DNA of 61,408 bases from a virus, in the IMG/VR virus record IMGVR_UViG_3300020392_000014, positions 1-61,408 of that record; one strand, given 5' to 3'. Position 1 is the stretch's first letter. Each line of letters opens with the position of its first letter. Under the pieces are notes generated by a model that was given only the letters and a program-made list of their open reading frames with translations, was not told the origin of the DNA and did not search any database. Shown in pieces: positions 6,860-16,666 of this stretch. The translations under genes were made by a program, and so were the position numbers.

Positions 6860-9800
6860 ATGGCTATAAGATTTCTTAGTAACCAAACAATAAACGGCAC
6901 TCTTGATTTAACCAATAGGGTTAAAGTATCTGGCAATAGCACTGATCAGTATTTTTATGAAGGGGAGAGAACAGGAGTAGGTGTTACTTTAAGACTTTAT
7001 GATAATTCCAATACTATTTATTTTGATGGATACACTGGTATTGTATTAAGAGCAAATCAAATTGGGGGTTCAGGGGGTTCAATAGTTTTTACTGGAGGAA
7101 ATGTCGGAGTAGGGACGGTACCCGCAGCAAGTGTAGCTTTTGATGTTAAAGAAGCAGACACTGCAAACGATTTAATAGTTGGATTAACTGCAGGCACGGG
7201 CGCAAGAGCACAGATACGTTCAGTAGTCCAATCTGCAAATACAGAATCAGCTATATCTTTTCACACAACTCTATCTAGTTCAACACAAGAGAAACTAAGA
7301 ATATTAGCAACAGGAGCTTTATCAGTAGGTAATTCAGGAACTAATTATGGCACATCTGGACAAGTATTAACATCTACAGGCAACGCAGTTCCACAATGGA
7401 CTACACCCACAACAGGAACAATTACTGGTAGCGGCACAGCTAATACAGTTACAAAATTTACAGGCGCTTCAGCTGTAGGCGATGGGCCTATTACATTCTC
7501 TTCTAATGATTCGACTTTTTCTGGTTTAATAACAGCTACTAAAACACAAGATGCCCAGTCATTGTTTAGATTTATCAATGCTAGTACTGGAACATCTGCA
7601 ACAAGTAGGGTAGTTGCTGAAGCGGATGCTGGTTCAGTGCAACTTATTGCGGCTGGTTCAAACTTTTCTGGTGTAAGTGGTGCATGGCAAGATGCTGGTG
7701 TTGTTTGCACATCTTCAATGTCAGGTGGTTTAATATTAGCATCAGATAATGGGGTTGCAATTAATGCTAATGGTGGCACAAGAGCTTTGACAATATCTTC
7801 ATCTAACCAAAGTGCAACTTTTACAGGGCAAATTAGTGGTATTGGCGGCAACGCAGCTACACCATCTTATATATTTGAGGGAAATACAGATACTGGGTTT
7901 TTTCATCCCGCAACTGATGCAATAGGTTTTTCAACAGCAGGACAAGAAGTAATGCGTATAGATGCAAATGGAAATGTAGCTATACAACCAGGGGGAGCAA
8001 CTTTAACAAACACTAGGCTAAATGTCGTATCTGCTGATAATTATGATCCTTCATTATTTGATGGAATGGGAGGTATAAGAATAGCTAGTGCTGGTAGTAG
8101 CTCACCAGGAGATGGTAATTACACTGGAGGTATAGGATTTGCTCTTACAAGCGGTACATCAGGAATTGCAGGTGTTCAAAAAGGTTCTGATGCAGATAAA
8201 CAAGGTTTAGCGTTTTTTACACATCCTTCAAATACAGGTGGTGATGCAGCTGAAGAAAAAATGAGACTTGATGCTGATGGAAATTTAGGAATTGGAACAA
8301 TTTCGCCTAATGCTAGGTTAGAATCAAATGCTAATGTTACTTTTAGTACAATTGACACATTTGGCCAAATAGTAGCTAAATCAACATCAGGTGCATTAGG
8401 TATGATGTTAAATATAGGTGTTGATGATGGTGGTGATTTTTGTTTTTTACAATCTGTAAACAGAGGTGTTGGTGCAACGCCATTGGTGTTACAAAGATAT
8501 GCTGCAAACGTAGGAATTGGAACTACATCGCCTGGGGCTAAATTAGAAATTTTTGGTACAGGTAATACATTAAGGTTAGACAGTGCAGCAAACCAATCAA
8601 AAACAATATTACTTAGAAATGTTGGCAGTGGTACTGCTGAAATAAAAACTGACGGTGATTTAAAATTAAATGCTGAAGATTCTGGTAAAACTATACAATT
8701 TTTTACTGAAGACACTGAAAGAATGCGTATAGAGGCAGATGGAGATGTTCTTCTTACTGAGGGTAATTTTACAATGTCTGGAGCAACACCATTTATTGTT
8801 CTTTCAAATACAGCAGAAACGGAATCAGGAATTACATTTGTAGATAGTGCAGATCCGGGTCAATCAGCAAAAATTACTTATGATGCAAGTGGCAATGATT
8901 TCAAATTCTATAACAACTCTACTAATGTAAGAATGGTTATTCAAAATGATGGTAAGGTAGGAATCGGAACAACCGCAGCTACCGCTAACTTAGAAGTTGG
9001 TGGTGCTAATTCAACACTCAGAGTTGGGCCAAGATACCCTAGTGGTGGTGATAGAGATTTTGTTGATTTGATTGCTCATGGAACTGATAGTAAAGTATTA
9101 TCAAACAATGAAAGATTTCATATAGAAAATAATTCTGGAGATATAATTATAAACCCTTTATCTAATGTCGGAATCGGAACAACTTCGCCTTTAGGTAAAT
9201 TAATGGTAAGAAAAGACCAAGCAGGTAGTCCAACAAGAATTATTGTAAGTAATAATGGAACAGTACAATCTGGTACAACAGCAAGATTATCTTTTTACGA
9301 AGGTACATCAGAAAAAAATTATATTGAAAGAAGGCGTGATGGAAGTGGTAAACTTGCGTTTGTGGCTCCTGCAAATGACAACCCTTTTGTATGGGAAAAT
9401 ACAAGTGGTGAGTTTATGAGGTTTGTAAATAGTAGAGTAGGAATCGCAACAACTAATCCTATTTTTGGATTAGATGTTAATAGCACAGGTGCATTTGGTG
9501 GAACTGGTAGTTTTAGAACATTTGTAAGTGGTAGTGCTAGTGGTAGTTTTATTGAGTTTGGAACTAATGCTGATAATGATTCTTTAGGTGCTTTAGGAAC
9601 TTTTGCTAGTGCATTTATTTTTACAACAAATCAAGGATTAGGGTTTAAATGGCAATATGCTGGTAATGATAGAATGCGATTAACAACTGGTGGTACATTA
9701 ACAGTTTCAGGTGATGTAGTTGCTTATGGATCACCGTCAGATGTAAGGTTAAAAGAAAATATAAAAACTATAGAGTCAGCTTTAGATAAAGTAAGTAAAT

Positions 9801-10021
9801 TACAAGGTGTAACATTTGATTGGAAAAAATCAGACAACATATTAGATATAAAAGAAGACATAGGGTTTATAGCACAAGATGTACAAAAGGTAGTACCAGA
9901 ACTTGTAAGAGAAAATGAAGATGGCATGTTGTCAATGAGGCATCAAGGCGTGGTGCCAATATTGCTTGAAGCAATAAAAGAGCTAGAAGCTAGAGTTAAA
10001 GAATTAGAAAAAAAACAATAA
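6860..10021 (+). CDS. Large tail fibre with S74 intramolecular chaperone
   Basis: 1053 residues. The N-terminus MAIRFLSNQTINGTLDLT is shared with the two following large fibres and is a probable attachment segment. The shaft carries several N-V-G-I-G-T-T-S-P-x-x-K-L-E-V repeats. The C-terminus is an S74 chaperone domain starting at Ser960 (SDVRLKENIKTI), with the Ser960/Lys965 pair that performs self-cleavage in this family, then FDWKK, GFIAQDVQ and a trimer-forming helix ending ELEKKQ. The domain assists trimerisation and is released after folding. A host-recognition role is inferred. Confidence 0.9.
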   Translation: MAIRFLSNQTINGTLDLTNRVKVSGNSTDQYFYEGERTGVGVTLRLYDNSNTIYFDGYTGIVLRANQIGGSGGSIVFTGGNVGVGTVPAASVAFDVKEADTANDLIVGLTAGTGARAQIRSVVQSANTESAISFHTTLSSSTQEKLRILATGALSVGNSGTNYGTSGQVLTSTGNAVPQWTTPTTGTITGSGTANTVTKFTGASAVGDGPITFSSNDSTFSGLITATKTQDAQSLFRFINASTGTSATSRVVAEADAGSVQLIAAGSNFSGVSGAWQDAGVVCTSSMSGGLILASDNGVAINANGGTRALTISSSNQSATFTGQISGIGGNAATPSYIFEGNTDTGFFHPATDAIGFSTAGQEVMRIDANGNVAIQPGGATLTNTRLNVVSADNYDPSLFDGMGGIRIASAGSSSPGDGNYTGGIGFALTSGTSGIAGVQKGSDADKQGLAFFTHPSNTGGDAAEEKMRLDADGNLGIGTISPNARLESNANVTFSTIDTFGQIVAKSTSGALGMMLNIGVDDGGDFCFLQSVNRGVGATPLVLQRYAANVGIGTTSPGAKLEIFGTGNTLRLDSAANQSKTILLRNVGSGTAEIKTDGDLKLNAEDSGKTIQFFTEDTERMRIEADGDVLLTEGNFTMSGATPFIVLSNTAETESGITFVDSADPGQSAKITYDASGNDFKFYNNSTNVRMVIQNDGKVGIGTTAATANLEVGGANSTLRVGPRYPSGGDRDFVDLIAHGTDSKVLSNNERFHIENNSGDIIINPLSNVGIGTTSPLGKLMVRKDQAGSPTRIIVSNNGTVQSGTTARLSFYEGTSEKNYIERRRDGSGKLAFVAPANDNPFVWENTSGEFMRFVNSRVGIATTNPIFGLDVNSTGAFGGTGSFRTFVSGSASGSFIEFGTNADNDSLGALGTFASAFIFTTNQGLGFKWQYAGNDRMRLTTGGTLTVSGDVVAYGSPSDVRLKENIKTIESALDKVSKLQGVTFDWKKSDNILDIKEDIGFIAQDVQKVVPELVRENEDGMLSMRHQGVVPILLEAIKELEARVKELEKKQ

Positions 10022-10031
10022 ATTTGTAAAT

Positions 10032-10508
10032 ATGGCATTACCAAGTTCAGGACAAATAAGCGCAAGTCAAATAAACGCAGAGGTTCCAGGAAGGTCTTCT
10101 ACAGCTGAAGCCCCATTGTCAGGAACTAGTTCAACACCTCAAACAGGTTCTTTAGTAAAATTATATGCCACAGCTTCACCACCCGTAAACCAGTCAGCAC
10201 CCCATGCTTATTCGGAGTTTTATGGAAGATCGTTTGTTACTTTAACCGCATTTTTAAGTGGAGCAGGAACAACTGGTGATGCTTGTACCACTTTAGGCTC
10301 ATCATTTACATACTATCATGATGGAAGCGGGACATATCCTGCAGTAGGTGATAAAGTATACACAAACTCAAGTGGAACTACTCCAGCAAGTGGTGGTAGT
10401 GGAACAAATTACGGGGCTTTTTCATCAGGCCCACCAGGCCCACCTGTTCAATCTTATCGTATAACGGGTAGTACAGGAACAGTTCAAGCTGCAAGTGTTT
10501 GTCCTTAA
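10032..10508 (+). CDS. Small tail protein with cysteine-bracketed module
   Basis: 158 residues. The N-terminus (ALPSSGQISASQINAEV) is a motif I recall from many tail or baseplate proteins. Residues about 84-158 form a module that begins near DACTTLGSSFTYYHDGSG, continues PAVGDKVYTNSSG and ends TVQAASVCP. The same pattern occurs twice in 34162-35394 and at the end of the 1607-residue protein. Probably an exposed binding or capping domain held by a disulphide; function unknown. Confidence 0.7.
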   Translation: MALPSSGQISASQINAEVPGRSSTAEAPLSGTSSTPQTGSLVKLYATASPPVNQSAPHAYSEFYGRSFVTLTAFLSGAGTTGDACTTLGSSFTYYHDGSGTYPAVGDKVYTNSSGTTPASGGSGTNYGAFSSGPPGPPVQSYRITGSTGTVQAASVCP

Positions 10509-10519
10509 TAGATTTTAAT

Positions 10520-10547
10520 TTTGTCAAAAACAAAATCCTTATCTTTG
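10520..10547 (+). promoter_or_regulatory. Bacteroidota promoter before the second large fibre
   Basis: TTTG at 10520-10523 and TATCTTTG at 10540-10547 are separated by 16 bp, close to the TTTG/TAnnTTTG consensus with a slightly short spacer. Transcription should start near 10554, just before the ATG at 10563. Confidence 0.65.
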
Positions 10548-10562
10548 TTTAAATCTTAATTT

Positions 10563-13238
10563 ATGGCTATCAGACTCCTAAGCAATGAAACTATTGATGG
10601 TAACTTAACATTTGGTGCAGTTAATCCATTTTCACAAAGCGCAAATGTTTTAGATGGTACAGGTACAGATGGTGCAAGAATTAGGTCAGCAGTTTCAGCA
10701 GCAGGTACACCGACATTTTCTAATTCTGATGATACTGATACTGGAATGTTTTTTCCAAGTGCAGACTCAGTTGCTTTCAGTACAGGCGGCACCACAGCAT
10801 TAACTATAAACTCATCTCAAAACGCAACTTTTGCAGGTGATATTAATATAGCAGCAGCAAAAAAATTAAAGTTTAATGCTAATTCTTTTATGACACCTGA
10901 AAACAATACAAGTGGTGCAGAAATCAGCACAGCAGGAACTTTTATTGTAAAAACTGGCTCTACTCCAACTTTAGGATTAACATTAGATGCATCACAAAAC
11001 GCAACTTTTGTTGGCACTATAAATACAGGTAAAGATAAATTCCTAAGATTTATTGCTGGTGCATCGGGTTCGGATGCTTCAATATTATTTGGTGACTCAG
11101 CAGGAACAGGTGGTAGTTTAACCTTTCAAAGAAATTCTGATGCAGCTTCTATATTAACTCTTAATGGAAATAAGGATGCAACTTTTGGGGGCAATATTGT
11201 AATGGGTGGTAACCAAATAAAATTTGCTGACAATGGTAAATTAATGATGGGTGATTCAAATGATTTACAAATATACCACAATGGCTCTAATTCTATTATA
11301 GACAATAATACAAATGATTTAATTATTAGATGTGATAGTGATGATATAAAAATACTATCAGAAGATGATATTGTATTAAGAGACAATGATGATAGTACAA
11401 ATTTTATACATTGTATCAATGGCGGTGCTGTAAAATTATACCATAATGGAAGCGAAAAGTTTGACACTACCAGTGGTGGGGCTAGAACAACAGGCACACA
11501 CATCATTTCAGATGCGGGCTCACCCATGCTTGAAATAGATGACACCACAGCTAATAAAGGGGAGTTATTAATATTTAGAGCTGAGGGTACTGCAGCAGAC
11601 ACAACGTTTTATCAATCAAAAGGTATTACCGGCCCTACAGGCAGTGAAACATACGGAGCTCATGTATTTCAAATATCAGATTCTGTTAACCCACTCACAT
11701 CTTTTACTTTAAAAGCAGATAGAAATGCTGCTTTTGAAGGCAACGTAGGTATAGGGCCTCAATCAGGCGGAGCTTTAACACAAAAATTACAAGTATCTTC
11801 TGTAACAAATGCTGATGGAATAATTATAACAGGAGATGGCACTACCATATCTAGCGGTGATTATAGAAGAATAGGTTTTAGATATGACGATACAGATGAA
11901 AGTTTTGAAAGTGAAATAAGATTTGTAGTTACAGATGAAAATGCTCACGGTGGTCAAATGCAGTTTGTTACTGACAACTCATCTGGAACAAAATCAATAG
12001 CAATGACTATTGACAAAAATCAGCGTGTAGGTATAGGAACAACGAACCCATTATCTCCATCTAAACTACAGATTGAAGGTGGTGATTTTTGGTTAAATAG
12101 AAATAATGCACCTACAAATATTTATTTAAGAATAAATAAAAGGGCTGGTCAAGATGGCGGTATTTTATTATATGGAAATAGTGCTTTAGATTGGCAAATA
12201 CTAAACGCTAGCGGTACAAGAGATTTAAATTTCTATTCTTATGGCGTTAGTAGCGTTGTTGCAATGATACAAAACTCTACAGGTAGAGTTGGAATAGGAA
12301 CAACTTCGCCTAGTGCTCAGTTACATCTTTTTAATTCTGCTGCAAGTGGTCAACCAATGCTTCAAGTAATGAGCCATGCAACTGCTGCTGGTAGTTTTAC
12401 TAATAATTACATGGCTGAGTTTTGCCATGCGTTTTCTGGCGTTAATCATGGTATGTTAGTCAAAAACAATGAAACCGATAATGCTAGAAGAACTTTAGAT
12501 ATAGCAGATGGTAATGGAATATTTGCAACTTTTACAAACGGGAAATTAGGAATCGGAACAACAAACCCAACAAAACAATTACATTTACTTCGTACAACAG
12601 GTGATGTGCGAGGTATTATGGTTGAAACAAGTGTTGCCACTAGTTATGCTGAAGTTCAAGTAAAAGCCGCAAGTGAGTTTAGAATAGGTACAGGTGGTAG
12701 TAGTACAACTCCAAATGGTCAGTTTTATGTATATGATGCTACAGCCGGCGCACATAGGTTTGATATTGATGCTAATGGAAACGTAGGTATTGGACAGATT
12801 AACCCTTCGTATAAATTAGAAGTAAACGGAACAGCGAATATTGTATCACACTTAACAGCTCACTGTTTGGGAGTTGGCACATCAGCCCCATTCGCAAATG
12901 GAGTAATAAGAGCAGCTGGAGATATTATCGCATATTATTCTTCTGATAAAAATTTAAAAGATAATATAACTAAAATAGAAAAACCTTTAGAAAAACTAGA
13001 AAAAATTAACGGATATGAGTTTGATTGGAATGATAAACAAGAATTGTATGAGGGTCATGATGTTGGTGTTGTTGCACAAGAAATAGAAGAAGTCTATCCA
13101 CAACTTGTTGAGACTCGTGAAGACGGATATAAAGCTGTCAAGTATGAGAAATTAGTACCTTTACTAATAGAAAGTATTAAGGAGCTAAAAAAAGAAATAG
13201 ATAATATTAAAACTAGATCATGGCAATCAGATTACTAA
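10563..13238 (+). CDS. Large tail fibre with S74 intramolecular chaperone
   Basis: 891 residues. The N-terminus MAIRLLSNETIDGNLTFG is paralogous to the flanking fibres. The shaft includes DLQIYHNGSNSIIDNN, typical of fibres, and V-G-I-G-T-T repeats. The C-terminal S74 domain begins at Ser794 (SDKNLKDNITKI) with Lys799 as the partner residue, followed by YEFDWND, GVVAQEIEEV and a charged C-terminal helix. The stop lies 19 bases inside the next fibre gene, suggesting coupled translation. It has its own promoter, so expression may differ from the first fibre. Confidence 0.9.
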   Translation: MAIRLLSNETIDGNLTFGAVNPFSQSANVLDGTGTDGARIRSAVSAAGTPTFSNSDDTDTGMFFPSADSVAFSTGGTTALTINSSQNATFAGDINIAAAKKLKFNANSFMTPENNTSGAEISTAGTFIVKTGSTPTLGLTLDASQNATFVGTINTGKDKFLRFIAGASGSDASILFGDSAGTGGSLTFQRNSDAASILTLNGNKDATFGGNIVMGGNQIKFADNGKLMMGDSNDLQIYHNGSNSIIDNNTNDLIIRCDSDDIKILSEDDIVLRDNDDSTNFIHCINGGAVKLYHNGSEKFDTTSGGARTTGTHIISDAGSPMLEIDDTTANKGELLIFRAEGTAADTTFYQSKGITGPTGSETYGAHVFQISDSVNPLTSFTLKADRNAAFEGNVGIGPQSGGALTQKLQVSSVTNADGIIITGDGTTISSGDYRRIGFRYDDTDESFESEIRFVVTDENAHGGQMQFVTDNSSGTKSIAMTIDKNQRVGIGTTNPLSPSKLQIEGGDFWLNRNNAPTNIYLRINKRAGQDGGILLYGNSALDWQILNASGTRDLNFYSYGVSSVVAMIQNSTGRVGIGTTSPSAQLHLFNSAASGQPMLQVMSHATAAGSFTNNYMAEFCHAFSGVNHGMLVKNNETDNARRTLDIADGNGIFATFTNGKLGIGTTNPTKQLHLLRTTGDVRGIMVETSVATSYAEVQVKAASEFRIGTGGSSTTPNGQFYVYDATAGAHRFDIDANGNVGIGQINPSYKLEVNGTANIVSHLTAHCLGVGTSAPFANGVIRAAGDIIAYYSSDKNLKDNITKIEKPLEKLEKINGYEFDWNDKQELYEGHDVGVVAQEIEEVYPQLVETREDGYKAVKYEKLVPLLIESIKELKKEIDNIKTRSWQSDY

Positions 13239-15985
13239 GCGCTGAAACTATTGATGGAAATGCAACTTTTACAGGTGATGTTGCTTTTCAGGGAACTACA
13301 AATACTTATTCAGGTGTTGTAGGTCAACATCCTAAATTTACACAATACGCTGGATTATGGAACACTAAAGGTCAAGCCAATAACGCTGATCGTTATATGA
13401 TTTTAAATGCTGCCGAAGCTGATGGTTATAAAACATATATAACTGGAGATGAAGTATTAATAAGACCAGGACAAAACAATACAACAGGACAACTAATAAT
13501 TAGAACAACAGGTGCTACATTTGCAGGTATTGTAACAACAGATAAAATACTAGTTACTAAAGGACAAAATGTAAGCCACGGAGCAAGTCAATTAAGAATA
13601 AGTCAAGAAGATACAGCAACTTCAGAACTAAGATTTTATGGTGCAAACACAAGTACAGCAGGTACTTTGCGTTTTTTAGGTTCATCATCTGATGGTTCTG
13701 TTGGTGGTGAAAGAATGCGTATTGATAGTTCAGGCAATTTTAAAATTTTTGCAGGCGATTTAACACTTGAGGGTGGTCGTGTTATAGTAAGAGAAAGTGA
13801 TGATGGAAATGATGCAGCTAAATTAACAAGAGATGCAGATGAGGGTTATTTGCAATTATTTTCATCAGGTACACAAACCATAGAAATTAGAGGTAATGGT
13901 AATAGCTATTTTAATGGTGGAAATGTAGGAATCGGAACCAATTCACCTGTTGTAGAATTAGCAATAAACGACCCAACTGGGAATAGTGCTATTAGATTAG
14001 GCGGTGGTGCAGCAAATAATGAAACATATCAGATACAACAAGGTATAGATGGCGTGTCTAATGGTGGTTTTGCTATTAGAAATATTACAAACGGTTCTAA
14101 TCCATTTGTAATTCAACATAGTACAGAAAATGTAGGAATTGGGACGGATTCTCCCAATCAAAAACTTGAAGTAGCTGGTAGAATTAGAGTTACTACTGAC
14201 CCAACACTTGAGGTATATGAAGCATCTAATAAAAGAGGTGGTTTTCAATGGGATTCTACTAATGATTATGTAAATATATTTTCTACAGGTGGTGATATGA
14301 GATTTGATCTTGGTGGTGAAAGAATGCGTATTACAAGTGCAGGAAACGTAGGAATCGGAACTACTTCGCCTGATGGTAAACTTGAGGTTGCTGGTGGCAC
14401 AACTTTAGGATTAAGAATAAGTAATGCTGGTGATAGTTCCGCTTATGATCAAGTTAGGTTTACATATGGCGGATTTAATTCTGGATCACCTACAGTAACA
14501 TTTATGCCGCTAACAACACCCGGCAGTGGTAATGTAGATACCACTTTCCACTTTTCGAATACCAACGGGATTAATTCTAATAACAATCGAGCAAACGTAA
14601 ATATTGACGGTATACTAAATGTAGGATCCGCACGACAATCTGGTGAAACTACACTCATAATGCGAAATTATGATACATCGTTAGCAAACACTAACCAAAT
14701 ACAAAACTCAATTAGAATGAGTGGTCTATACTGGAGTGGTTCAACAAGTAGTCAATTAGTAGAAACAAGAATAAATTCTGTACATCAAGAAAGCGACGGT
14801 AATGGCGGTTCTGCATTAACATTTATGACTCAAACAGGTGGTTCTGCTGTGGTTGAACAAATGAGAATAGATAAGATTGGTAACGTAGGCATAGGGACTA
14901 ATAATCCTTCCCAAGCATTAGACGTCAATGGATACATTAAAGCTACAAATACTGGGGCTAACTACATGCAGGGGGTTTTTGTTGCGCATAGTAGTACATC
15001 AGATACTCCTTCATACAGAGGACAAGGTTATTTTACATATAATGAAGGCCATGATGTTAGTTGGTTTATGGGAACTCCCTACACTAATGGAGATTTTTTC
15101 TGTATAAATAGACAACATTCAACAACTGCTTTTGACACAGCTGCTGGGTATATAGGCAACACTAATACTGATAACTTTCTATCGATTACTAATGCTGGCA
15201 ATGTAGGAATCGGAACGATTTCGCCTGCATCTAAATTAAGCATAAATGCAGGAGTTGCTGCAATAACAGCTGGACCTACCGTTAGAATAAGTAAAGGTGC
15301 TTCGCCTGTTGGCTCTATTGAGTATGACACATTAGTTATAGAAGCAAATGATGTTCCTACAATAAGGTTTGGGGAAAGTGATGGTACAGTATCTACTATT
15401 ATGTCGGGAGATTCTAATTTAAGAATTAATTCAACAAGTCCTATAAAATTTTATACAGCAGGCACAACTACGGGGCCAGGCCACAGTGGTCAAAGTGGTA
15501 CTTTTGCTATGATTATAAACAATTCTCAAAACGTAGGAATTGCAAATTCAAATCCTACCACTAAATTAACTGTGCAAGGGGTAATAACAGCTGGTGATTC
15601 TAGTACTAATGGTTTTATAAGACGACAACACCAAAGTTTTTCAACAATGAAACCAGGCCCTCCGTCAGGCAGTAGCACAGATATGATTTTTGTAGACCAC
15701 ACACACTCCCTAGATATAACTGTAATGGCTTATATTAACACGTCTACTGTAGCGGTAGCTAGAGGTAATAGTGTTATTGCTTATGGAGCAGGTAGTGCAG
15801 GATTTACACAAACAAGTTTTTCACCAAACGGTACAATAAGTGCTATAAGTTTAACTTATGTAAACAGTGGAGGTTCAGAAGCTTATATTTTAAGAGTAAC
15901 TGTAACATATACTGGTAGTACAGCTCCTGTTATATCAATGACAGCAACAGGTCAATCAACAAGTAAACTAAGAGCTGCAACATAA
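13220..15985 (+). CDS. Large tail fibre paralogue without S74 domain
   Basis: 921 residues. The N-terminus MAIRLLSAETIDGNATFTGD and six or more N-V-G-I-G repeats show it is a paralogue of the two preceding fibres. It lacks an S74 domain and instead ends in a beta-rich segment (HSLDITVMAYINTSTVAVA ... VISMTATGQSTSK). The different tip suggests another receptor or trimerisation without self-cleavage. The start at 13220 overlaps the end of the upstream gene. Confidence 0.85.
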   Translation: MAIRLLSAETIDGNATFTGDVAFQGTTNTYSGVVGQHPKFTQYAGLWNTKGQANNADRYMILNAAEADGYKTYITGDEVLIRPGQNNTTGQLIIRTTGATFAGIVTTDKILVTKGQNVSHGASQLRISQEDTATSELRFYGANTSTAGTLRFLGSSSDGSVGGERMRIDSSGNFKIFAGDLTLEGGRVIVRESDDGNDAAKLTRDADEGYLQLFSSGTQTIEIRGNGNSYFNGGNVGIGTNSPVVELAINDPTGNSAIRLGGGAANNETYQIQQGIDGVSNGGFAIRNITNGSNPFVIQHSTENVGIGTDSPNQKLEVAGRIRVTTDPTLEVYEASNKRGGFQWDSTNDYVNIFSTGGDMRFDLGGERMRITSAGNVGIGTTSPDGKLEVAGGTTLGLRISNAGDSSAYDQVRFTYGGFNSGSPTVTFMPLTTPGSGNVDTTFHFSNTNGINSNNNRANVNIDGILNVGSARQSGETTLIMRNYDTSLANTNQIQNSIRMSGLYWSGSTSSQLVETRINSVHQESDGNGGSALTFMTQTGGSAVVEQMRIDKIGNVGIGTNNPSQALDVNGYIKATNTGANYMQGVFVAHSSTSDTPSYRGQGYFTYNEGHDVSWFMGTPYTNGDFFCINRQHSTTAFDTAAGYIGNTNTDNFLSITNAGNVGIGTISPASKLSINAGVAAITAGPTVRISKGASPVGSIEYDTLVIEANDVPTIRFGESDGTVSTIMSGDSNLRINSTSPIKFYTAGTTTGPGHSGQSGTFAMIINNSQNVGIANSNPTTKLTVQGVITAGDSSTNGFIRRQHQSFSTMKPGPPSGSSTDMIFVDHTHSLDITVMAYINTSTVAVARGNSVIAYGAGSAGFTQTSFSPNGTISAISLTYVNSGGSEAYILRVTVTYTGSTAPVISMTATGQSTSKLRAAT

Positions 15986-15992
15986 AATTTAT

Positions 15993-16000
15993 TATATTTG
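15993..16000 (+). promoter_or_regulatory. Bacteroidota -7 box (TATATTTG)
   Basis: TATATTTG lies 12 bp before the ATG at 16013, in the gap after the third fibre gene. No clear -33 element. Confidence 0.5.
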
Positions 16001-16012
16001 TAAAAAAAAGTT

Positions 16013-16372
16013 ATGGCACTAGCATATAAATGGACAGTAAATCAATTAAACGCAAAAATTCACGCAGAAGGACATGATAATGTTGTGTACAATATACACT
16101 ACAGTTACACTGGTTCTGAAGGAAAATATTCATACACACTGATTGGCACGATGTATTTAGAATACGACCCAAATACTCCTTTCATACCATGGGCAGATGA
16201 TCAGGATTTTGAAAACGTTGTTATTGGTTGGCTAGAAAAAGGCCTTGATGTGGTTGAGATGCAAAAACAAATACAATCACAGGTAGATTTAGAAAAAAAT
16301 CCCGTGGATGAAGATTTATATTTTACATTTAATAATCCACCAGCTCCGCCAGTTGAGGAAAATGAAGAGTAA
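16013..16372 (+). CDS. Conserved phage protein (DUF7936-like), 119 aa
   Basis: Begins with the pattern Y-K-W-T-V-N-Q-L-N followed by NVVYNIHYSYTGSEGKYSYT. I recall this arrangement from small proteins near tail genes in marine phages (DUF7936, from memory). An acidic, proline-containing tail (PPAPPVEENEE) closes the protein. Probably virion- or fibre-associated; function unknown. Confidence 0.6.
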   Translation: MALAYKWTVNQLNAKIHAEGHDNVVYNIHYSYTGSEGKYSYTLIGTMYLEYDPNTPFIPWADDQDFENVVIGWLEKGLDVVEMQKQIQSQVDLEKNPVDEDLYFTFNNPPAPPVEENEE

Positions 16373-16383
16373 AATATAATTAG

Positions 16384-16391
16384 TATATTTG
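16384..16391 (+). promoter_or_regulatory. Bacteroidota -7 box (TATATTTG)
   Basis: TATATTTG in the 44-bp gap before the ATG at 16417; no clear -33 element. Confidence 0.5.
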
Positions 16392-16416
16392 AAATTAATA
16401 ATTAAATTAAATTAAA

Positions 16417-16665
16417 ATGAGTAAAAATAAATTAACAGAAGAAGAACTAAAAAGAATACAAGGTTTAAATCAAGATTTTACAAAAACAAAAATTGAAATA
16501 GCAGATAATGTTTTAAGAATCTTATCCCTTGTTGAAAATATATCCGACTTACGTAAAGCTTTTTCATTAGATGAAAAAACATTGGCTCAAAAGTATGGAG
16601 AAAACGCTCAAATAGATATAGCTACAGGTGTGGTAACCCAGCCTGAAGAAGAAGATAAAAAATAA
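16417..16665 (+). CDS. Small helical protein, 82 aa
   Basis: Charged and predicted helical (LTEEELKRIQGLNQDFTKTK), ending in an acidic QPEEEDKK tail. No family recognised. It has its own -7 box and stops two bases before the next start, so it probably shares a transcript with the following structural gene. Confidence 0.6.
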   Translation: MSKNKLTEEELKRIQGLNQDFTKTKIEIADNVLRILSLVENISDLRKAFSLDEKTLAQKYGENAQIDIATGVVTQPEEEDKK

Positions 16666-16666
16666 T

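Larger units (their letters stand above)
8510..15215 (+). repeat. Dispersed GTAGGAATCGGAAC repeats in fibre genes
   Basis: Near-identical DNA copies of gtaggaatcggaac, often followed by acttcgcct, recur in all three large fibre genes (for example near 8510, 8957, 9170, 12290, 12548, 13927, 14347 and 15205). They encode the N-V-G-I-G-T-T-S-P element. Conservation at the nucleotide level, not only in the protein, makes them candidate recombination points. Confidence 0.75.

Noticed and set aside
6860-15985. CRISPR-like array in the fibre genes
   Set aside because: The repeated gtaggaatcggaac units are in frame within coding sequence, irregularly spaced and encode the fibre repeat V-G-I-G-T-T.
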